Assembly (NCBI GenBank): GCA_003427395.1
Contig: BFEA01000285.1
Location: 13,877 to 66,888, forward strand
Source of the DNA: Chara braunii
Lineage: Eukaryota; Streptophyta; Charophyceae; Charales; Characeae
Length of the DNA: 53,012 nt
Direction of reading: 5' to 3'
The position numbers were made by a program, and so were the translations under genes. Under the pieces are notes generated by a model. The model ran no database searches and had not been told where the DNA came from. It saw only the letters and a program-made list of their open reading frames with translations. Each line of letters starts with the position of its first letter. The first letter of the stretch is position 1. This document shows positions 46,242 to 53,012 of the stretch, piece by piece.

Positions 46242-47117
46242 ACTGGTCCGCCATGCCTGACTCTGCCTCGAGCTTCCTTGGTGCGGCACTACCCCAACTG
46301 GGGCCTTCCAGATGCAGCGCCCAACAAGGTGATGAAGACGGTGTCCACCATAGCCAGGTAGGTGCCTCGCCACGGTCCTCCTTCGCCCCCTTCTTCCTCC
46401 TCCTCAAGCTGGGCTGCTCGCCATAGCCAGGCGGAGCGCCAACTGCCCTTCACCTCCAAGCAGCGCTGTATCAGCCCAGCGCTGTGCTCCAGCAGCATGT
46501 CGCCGGAAGATATAGCGGCCTACTGGCCTCTTGGGCGGTGACTTCCTAGGCCGAGCGGCCTCCCAGCAACCGGTACCTCCTCCCTTTCGGAGGGAAACAT
46601 CATTGCAAGCTCTGCTATCCTCCGGACAGGCCCTAGACCCGGGCTACTTGGACTGGTACCGGCCTACCTCTAGCCTACCGCTACTGGGCCTAAAAAAATG
46701 CCAACTTTTTGTCTTCTTCTGCTCGGCCTCCAGTACCCAACGCTTCTACCACTACTTCAGTGGTACCGGCCTACCTGCTACTTGAGTGTTTTTCCCTTCT
46801 GCTCTAAGTATCGCGGGCCTACCCCTCGCTACTCGAGTGTTTTCCCCCCTGCAACCCTCAAAGTCACGGCCACAGGTAATTACCGGCCCTGCGGGGCCTT
46901 TCAACCAACAAGTACCCTTGGGGGTCATATACACACTCAGCCGACAAACACTCAGACAGGCATGCAAACCAGCAGGCACGCACACACACACAGACATGGA
47001 AATCACAGCAGAATGTGGGAATTTCAGCAAGGCATTCATTCCAGCTGCAAATCCCAGAAATCAGCAGTGCTCTCAGTCTGTGTTTTTGGCGGGTCATTAC
47101 AGGAACTTGTCGTACTT

Positions 47118-48935
47118 TTACAGTTCTAATGAGTCCTTCAACGACTCCTTGTCCATTGCGGGCTTACGGTTGCAAGTGCTCATGTAGTCCATTTTGTCAA
47201 AGAAGTGTTTCCTTTTATCATTCCACAACTTTTTCGTCAGCCATTGCGATCCAAACTCCGCCATAAGTTGTCCTTCAGTGCGAAACCGCTTGTTTTCCGA
47301 GCACCAAATTGCCTGGTCCTTCTTTCTCTCTAGAAACAAGATGTAATGGAACGAGCGAAGCATGATCCAATCCACCTTCGCCCTTGCAACCATGTCTTTA
47401 ACGCCCGACTTGAGTTGTTTTTTCAGCGCATCACCAACCGTTTGCACGAACATTCCCTTAAGCGCGATAATGTCTTCAATGATTGAAAACTTTTCCTCGT
47501 TTGCCATGTCCGCAAGCGCTTGCCAACAAAACATGTTCGGCCCCTTGACGATCGCGAAAAATTTGTCATCCCACACTAGCCATCCCATTTTTGTCTCATT
47601 GGTTGCCCCTTTTGCGCCGTATTCTAGAATGGATTGAAGCCCAAGGGATTGGTCTTCATGGGAAATGATTTTGTGTATCTCATGGTCGTCGTCGATAGTA
47701 CGAGGTATCATAGGATCTCGGAAGGGAAAAGTTTCATCATCGATGTGTGGAAACAGTTTGGATGCGTGAAAGACCAGATATGTGCGCAGATGAGGAGGCA
47801 CGTCAATCACATATGAAGGACCAAATTCATCCCCAATCACCTTCAGCACCTGCCAAGGGCCATAGTACAATGGAAGAAGCTTTCGTGATACGCCCTCTTC
47901 ATCACAAAACTCAGACATTTTGACCCAGATATAATCCCCTACTTTGAAGTTCGCTTCTTTGCGCGACTTGTTAGCATGTTTGATCATGGCATGCTGACGC
48001 TTGTTCATTGCTGCGATAGCAGCTTTGAGCAGGCGTGCGTACTTGGCATTGTAGCCAAGCATGTCGGGCGTCAGACCAGGGGACCGTTCGGGGAACAAAT
48101 AGGAGAGAGGATTGCGCATCTTCCAACCATATTGCAGTTGATTCGGTGTTACGCCAGTTGCAGAGTGAATGGAGTTGTTGTACAACCCTTTCACTTTATG
48201 TAACTCCTTGTCCCACGTGTTCTGATCAGGAACAATTAGCGCGCGAAGCAGTTGAATGACAGTCTGGTTGATTTCCTCGGCCAATCCATTGGCTTCGGGG
48301 TGTCGACCAGAAGTCTTGTTGAGTTTAATGTCATAGATCTGTGAGGTGAAGTCCTTCCAATCAGCACTAATAAACCTGGTGTCTCGATCACTCACAAGAG
48401 TTTTCGGGACCCCATACTGCAGAATGTGCTGCTGGTGAAATTCTTCGATCACAAGTTCAGTTGGTGCATGGGGAGGTAGAGGAATCAAGTTCAAAAATTT
48501 GGAAAAGCGATCCACAATGACCATGACTTGTGAATGTCCTCCCTCACTCACCTTCCCCATGTTCGTGAAATCGATAGAGATTGACTCGCCGGGCTCATCA
48601 AGAATTGGGAGGGGTTTCAGCAGGCCATACGGCTTATGCCTATGGACCTTGATTCTTTGACGAACTTGACATTCAGCAATAAATTTATGAGCAGATCCTT
48701 TCATTCCCGACTAATCAAACTGCTGCAGAAGACTTATGGAAGTCTTCTCAAAGCCGAAATGTCCACTCCGACCATATGCCAAGTCCAAGAAATAAGTCCG
48801 GAGAGGCGCATGGTTGGGTACACACAAACGATCAAACTTCCCATAACGGCGGAATACAAGACCCTCACACTCGTGAAAATCAGGCTGACTACTAGGGTCA
48901 GCCTTGAGCTGCTCAAGGATGGGACTAAGATCCAT
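47118..48935 (-). pseudogene. integrase of G5 with a 177-residue C-terminal extension
   Basis: The HHCC finger is damaged: LAYGRSGHFGFEKT has Tyr where the first His is expected and ECQVRQRIK has Arg for the last Cys. A TAG at 48711 interrupts it. The core has Asp in SISIDFTNMGK, Asp in TLVSDRDTRF and Glu in HPEANGLAEEIN, so the DDE triad is kept. GPY/F module: LLPLYYGPWQVLKVIGDEFG, then HLRTYLVFHASKLFP. From about 47642 to 47118 the frame stays open for 177 residues of unknown type (MGWLVWDDKFFAIVKGPNMF; WIMLRSFHYILFLERKKDQA; MAEFGSQWLTKKLWNDKRKH) in place of a chromodomain. Confidence 0.87.
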
Positions 48936-50470
48936 ATCCTTGGCAGTGTGTTCGACCAGATCCTCCTTCAGTTTCCTTCAGAGGTCATAAGAGTCCACAA
49001 GGCAAGTCAAAAACTCAGGATCACGCGACAGAGCATCAACAATACGATTATAACAGCCTTTCTTATGTTTCAGTTCAAAGTTGTAAACATCAATGTCATG
49101 CAGTCAGCAGGTCAGTGTCGGAGAGAGATCAGTTTGTGTCTTAATCCACTGCAAGGTCTGATGATCTGAGTAGACCTTGAAGTGACGACCCAAGAGGTAG
49201 TGCTTCCAATGTCTGAGCGTCTCGCACAAGGCGTAGAGCTCACGCATATATGTGGAGGTAGCTACCTTGTGGCTGGGCAGGAGCGGACGTAGGCCATAGT
49301 CATCATTTTGTTGCAGCACTGCACCAATCCCATACTGGCTCGCGTCAGTAGTCACTACAAACGTGAGGTTGGGATCCGCAATGCGGAGCACAGGACGACT
49401 TACCAAAGCCTCTTTCAAGGCTTAGAACACAATCTCACATTTCTCACACCACGCATAGGCAACATTCTTACTAGTTAGTCTCGAGAGTGGGTGAGCAATG
49501 ACATAAAATTTGGGCACAAACTTTCGATAATACGAGGCCAAACCAAGGAAAGAACGCAGTTCGCGTATGTTCGCTGGTTGAGGCCATTTTCGGATGACCT
49601 CAACCTTGGTTGCCTCCGACTCAAGGCCATTTGCAAACAACCGGTGCCCAAGATAGATGACGCTGTCCCTTCCAAACTCAGATTTCTCTAAGTTGGGGTG
49701 CAGCTATGCCTCATTGAGGACCTGCAAAACCTCCTCAAGGTGCTTGACGTACTCTTCCATGGAATTGCTGAAAATCAGGATGTCATCGAGATAAACAACA
49801 ACAAACCTGTTAAGCTGATGGCGGAGGACCTTGTCCATGAGGCACTTAAACGTGGCTGGTGCATTCGTAAGACCGAAGGGCATAACGATGAATTCGTACA
49901 GCCCATCACGTGTTTTGAATGCAGTTTTGTGTTGGTCACTCGGATCAACTTCAATCTGGTGGTAGTCAGACTTGAGGTCGACCTTGGAGAAGACCTTGCA
50001 CCCACCTCCCGCGTCTAGCAGATCATCTATGCGAGGCAAAGGATAAACATTCTTTCTGGTGATCCGATTGAGGCCACGATAGTCAATACACATCCGGAGT
50101 TTGCCTCCTTTCTTCGACACAAACAAGACAGGTGCACTGAACTCAGACTCACTAGGCCTAATCCATCCACGATCGATCATGTCATCAATTTGTCTCCTCA
50201 AGTCCTCCAACTCGCCTTGTCCCATACGGTAGACGCAGCCCTTTGGAGGAACACTCCCTTCTATTATCTCGATTTTGTGTTTGACCGGACGCTCGGGAAC
50301 TCCACGAGGTTCAACCAAGACTTCAGGAAATCGATCTAATAGACGACGAATGTTTGTTGGGACTTCCGGTGGAGGATCATCCTCATCAGGAGAGAGAAAA
50401 TCAGATTGAGAATTAACACCAATTACAACTGAACTCGAAGTACTTGGATCAAAAGTAGACTGATAGATGG
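48936..50470 (-). pseudogene. reverse transcriptase and RNase H of G5
   Basis: In one frame: CVYRMGQGELEDLRRQIDDM, APVLFVSKKGGKLRMCIDYR, KVFSKVDLKSDYHQIEVDPS (motif A Asp kept), [34 protein letters not shown] (YLDD kept), ELRSFLGLASYYRKFVPKFY, then RNase H FVVTTDASQYGIGAVLQQ and YSDHQTLQWIKTQ. Stops: TAG 49704 (after NEA), TAA 49422, TGA 49104, and a TGA near 48970. All can be restored by one transition except that the TAA is ambiguous. Catalytic residues are complete. Confidence 0.88.
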
Positions 50471-51394
50471 AATAGAAGTAGAGGTAGTAGAAATTAAATT
50501 ACTTTCTGTGGTAGAAAATGCAGCAAAAGTAGAAGGCACATGGAGAGGCTTTACATGCTCAGCTTCCTTGCGCCTGCGCACTGATTTGCAGAATTTGTTT
50601 GCACTCAAAAGAGTCACAGGGGACTCGCGCGTCTCGTCCAATAGAACAGTACGCTCGTTTCCCTTGGCATCACGCACCACGAACTGATTATCCGCCCACG
50701 TGGTCCTTAGGCAATGAGCCATTAACCAACCCAAGCCAATGACCACGTCGAAAGGACACTTGTCCATGACATAAGAGTTCAGCTCATGTGTGACAGTGCG
50801 ATCTTTGTCAAAAGTGACGCGCAAACCTTTGACAGCATGTCTTGAGGTGACAACCTCTTGGTTGCCTACCTGGGTCAGACAAGGGTTCTGCAACTCCACT
50901 TGCTTCATCCCCAGGTCCGCCTTACGAATCCCGTTAGGAGAAAATAAGTTAGTCGTTGAGCCACTATCAATCAGCACATGGATGTATCGGCGGTTAATGA
51001 GTAACTTAAAGAAGGTTAGCTCCACACTCCCTTGAACAAAGCGTTGCTGCTTGAGCTGCAGCCAATGTTCCAGGTGTGAGTGGAAGTCAACTTCCTTAGT
51101 CTCTTCCCAAGGCTAAGTGTAAAGTACTTGGACTGCACCAGCCTTGGATTCAGCATCAGTTTGGGCTTCAAGAGCAAGCTATTGATCGGATTCAGGCTCC
51201 TTGGAGGGGCCTGCAACTGATTGTTCAGCTTCCCTTGTTGTAGAGAGTGTTGATGACTCCTCTACGCCCTTTGCCTGTTTCCCTGCAGACGATAACAATC
51301 CTGCACAGCATGCCCGGACTTTTGACAATGCAAGCACACGCCCAGCTTGGATCTTCTTTCCCATTCCTTTTGACTGATGCGGAGGGCTTCCCAA
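50423..51394 (-). pseudogene. aspartic protease region of G5, -1 frame to gag
   Basis: The frame is open from 51394, overlapping the end of gag by about 130 bases in the -1 frame. It has two TAG stops (SDQ* at 51179 and VLYT* near 51120). The active-site block RRYIHVLIDSGSTTNLFSPN has an intact Asp-Ser-Gly. CPFDVVIGLGWLMAHCLR is the later conserved block. A frameshift near 50470 joins it to RT. Cleavage of gag-pol is the expected role. Confidence 0.83.
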
Positions 51395-52968
51395 GGCTTG
51401 GTAGAAGCATTCTCCGGTTTCTCAGGGATCTTTGCATTTTTGGGGAGGTGTGCTATAGTTCCCTTGCCCGAACTACGGTTAGGCCCCTTGTTTGAAGCCG
51501 TCCTTTTAAAAGCATTACATTTTCCTTCAATATTTATTTCAGACTCGAGGGCTGATGTAGAACAGCCCACGTCGCAGTCCGGCTCTAGATCATCATCCAG
51601 AGACACATCATCCGCATAGGACTGATCCTCATCCCCCCGATGTTCATGCAGGGCACGCTGGTTGCTGCTTCCGTACCGCTTGCGTTGTGAGGTTCTACCT
51701 GCAACGGGTGCCTTTACACGCCTGGCGAGTTCCTTGGCTTCTAGGTTGACTAGATCCGTCAGTAGCTCTCGCCAAGTGGTATGGTCTTTGAGTCCTAGCT
51801 GGCAGACATATTCTTTAGGGGTCACTCCCATGACTACATCCATGCAAGACACGTCAATCAATCCCAGGTTTGGAGTGGTGAATAGACCAGTCAAGTGTTG
51901 CTCCAAAGCCTGCATGGTAGTCCTACATGTTTGACCCTTGAGGGCCTCAAGCTTCAGTCTTGCCTTGAGCACAGCGTGCTTGTCTTGATACTGCGTGATG
52001 AGGAGGTCCTCAAGAGTTCGTACAGGAGTCACTTTCAACCATTCGGTCAGGTCAATCCTCTCATAACTTGCTGTAACAGCTTGGAGTTCTATGAAACTTC
52101 GTACGACAGGCTCAGTATTAGTGCCCATGATCATGCTTCGGTCTTCCTGCGATGTTCGCAGTACCTCGAAGTATGAGTGCATGAAGCTAATCCAAGAGGT
52201 AATATCCCCTTTCCCGTCGTATTTGGACGGCAGAGTAGCCGCCCGCTTATCCACTACGGGACCGTTGTACTGTACGCCAGTAAGAACTGTGGCGTTCTGG
52301 GCTGATGTTCCTGCATTTGGGACTATGACTAGTGCAGTACTGCCGGTGCTGCCGCTTGAGGAGTTGGCACCGGTTCCTGCACTTGTCACAGTTCCACTTG
52401 CTCTTGTCACGAGGATTGTGTTAGGGTGAGAGACTGGGACTGCAGCAGGTCGAGGGTTAGGAGGACGGGGGGCAGACAGTTGGGATGGTTTGAGGCTGAC
52501 TATCTCAGCCTGCAGCTCTTGGTTCCGCTGCTCCAGGGCGGTCACACGGGACTCAAGGTCTTCCAAGGTCCGCAGTTGAACCAAGGCTGCTACGACAGCA
52601 GCTATCTTCTTTCGGAACCGGTCATCATTCGATTCCGGAACCGCAAGGAGGGCCACCTGTTCAGCAATGCTTGTGGCTCTGGCTGCTGCCTCTGCCTCCC
52701 TTTCTCTGTGTATAACGTCCTCATAAAGTTTATGAAAGAAAGGTCTCTCGTTATCGGCCACTGCGTCCAGCATGACCTTCCATTGCTTGGACGTGATGTT
52801 TGCCATGTCGAAGGATAAGGTGTCGGTAGATCTCTTAAGAGGGGTCCGCACTTTGCTCACTTTTGGACGAACACTCCTCTTACCCTTCCTCACACTCTGA
52901 AAAAGAACACCTTCTCTCTCCCTTCTTTCTCTTTCCGCTTTCTGCGCGCGCGTCTCAATATCGGACAT
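51262..52968 (-). CDS. gag polyprotein of G5 (intact)
   Basis: The start is taken at ATG 52968 (MSDIETRAQKAERERREREG); an in-frame ATG twelve codons earlier (53004) is also possible. Residues 55-150 hold a helical region (MANITSKQWKVMLDAVADNE) and a short coiled coil (TLEDLESRVTALEQRNQELQ). A Ser/Thr/Gly-rich linker follows, then the capsid part (LPSKYDGKGDITSWISFMHS; RTLEDLLITQYQDKHAV) and an acidic linker. The C-terminal CCHC knuckle is CLHCQKSGHAVQDC. About 570 residues without a stop make it the only undamaged structural gene here. It packages element RNA. Gag ends in the -1 overlap with the protease frame. Confidence 0.9.
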   Translation of the reverse strand: MSDIETRAQKAERERREREGVLFQSVRKGKRSVRPKVSKVRTPLKRSTDTLSFDMANITSKQWKVMLDAVADNERPFFHKLYEDVIHREREAEAAARATSIAEQVALLAVPESNDDRFRKKIAAVVAALVQLRTLEDLESRVTALEQRNQELQAEIVSLKPSQLSAPRPPNPRPAAVPVSHPNTILVTRASGTVTSAGTGANSSSGSTGSTALVIVPNAGTSAQNATVLTGVQYNGPVVDKRAATLPSKYDGKGDITSWISFMHSYFEVLRTSQEDRSMIMGTNTEPVVRSFIELQAVTASYERIDLTEWLKVTPVRTLEDLLITQYQDKHAVLKARLKLEALKGQTCRTTMQALEQHLTGLFTTPNLGLIDVSCMDVVMGVTPKEYVCQLGLKDHTTWRELLTDLVNLEAKELARRVKAPVAGRTSQRKRYGSSNQRALHEHRGDEDQSYADDVSLDDDLEPDCDVGCSTSALESEINIEGKCNAFKRTASNKGPNRSSGKGTIAHLPKNAKIPEKPENASTKPWEALRISQKEWERRSKLGVCLHCQKSGHAVQDCYRLQGNRQRA

Positions 52969-53012
52969 AGATAGTTCAGATAAAAGAAACAAACAGTAAA
53001 TCACACAGAGTA

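Larger units (their letters stand above)
42933..47117. other. 4.2-kb non-coding stretch between G4 and G5
   Basis: No protein with recognisable motifs is found. A Pro/Ser-rich plus-strand reading (43869-44750) is broken by many stops. Contents: degenerate AGCGTCAAGCC repeats (43009-43080), a telomere-like tract (43600-43650), two CT runs around an N (44759-44900), (GAA)n (45847-45904), short AAT and CAA repeats (45995-46080), and two tandem duplications (46159-46241, 46768-46863). The right end should contain the G5 3' LTR: TGTAATGACCCGCC on the minus strand from 47101 is a plausible LTR start, but no polypurine tract precedes it. Confidence 0.45.
47118..53012 (-). mobile_element. Ty3/gypsy retrotransposon G5, best preserved
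   Basis: It carries gag, protease, RT, RNase H and integrase on the minus strand. Gag is fully open. Pol from about 50470 to 47118 is in one frame broken only by five stops. The 5' leader and LTR lie beyond the right edge. The 3' LTR may begin at 47101 but is not proven. Two changes in the integrase finger and the stops make it non-autonomous as it stands. Confidence 0.88.

Noticed and set aside
47088-47101. TGTAATGACCCGCC on the minus strand as 3' LTR start of G5
   Set aside because: The start resembles plant LTRs, but there is no polypurine tract before it and no second LTR in the window to compare.

Overview
The window reads as repeat-dense nuclear DNA of a plant-lineage eukaryote. The gag and pol families, a CHG/CG-like decay pattern and a GIY-YIG retroelement would fit a streptophyte green alga such as a charophyte; that assignment is inference from gene content, not a database match. 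No intact host gene, rRNA, convincing tRNA, CRISPR array or bacterial-type operon was found. Almost every recognisable protein segment belongs to a retroelement, and nearly all are broken by in-frame stops, frameshifts or truncation.

Layout. 1-2083 (minus): decayed gag of an LTR element (G1) running off the left edge, with a PBS-like site at 2491-2506. 2509-10218: no supported gene; it holds a diverged direct repeat, a 3-copy ~121-bp tandem repeat, and an array of nine short hairpin motifs at 5523-6290. 10219-13005 (minus): a retroelement polyprotein with CCHC zinc knuckle, charged coiled coil and GIY-YIG endonuclease, interpreted as a Penelope-like element (PLE) with the nuclease ahead of the lost reverse transcriptase. 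13903-14304 (minus) resembles the C-terminal end of such an RT. 14325-17887 (plus): a 5'-truncated LINE with RT and zf-RVT-like finger. 18468-18602: assembly gap. 19011-23635: non-coding, with foldbacks and minisatellites.

23636-28968 (minus): chromovirus-type Ty3/gypsy element G2 (gag, PR, RT, RNase H, INT, chromodomain). 29150-29981: AT-rich decayed repeat. 29982-37740 (minus): Ty3/gypsy element G3 with both LTRs and a PBS next to the right LTR. 37926-42352 and rightwards (minus): G4, a 5' half element cut inside RT, with PBS and LTR start. 42353-47117: non-coding sequence rich in microsatellites, a 31-bp minisatellite and GCCACGTCAGC-like motifs. 47118-53012 (minus): G5, the best preserved element, with open gag and a one-frame pol carrying stops and an unexplained 177-residue C-terminal extension.

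The parts work together only as retrotransposon life cycles: gag packages RNA, protease matures the polyprotein, RT/RNase H copies from a tRNA primer, and integrase (or GIY-YIG nuclease in the PLE) inserts the copy. All five LTR elements and the PLE lie on the minus strand; only the LINE is on plus. Many stops can be undone by single C-to-T or G-to-A changes, as expected for methylated, silenced repeats.
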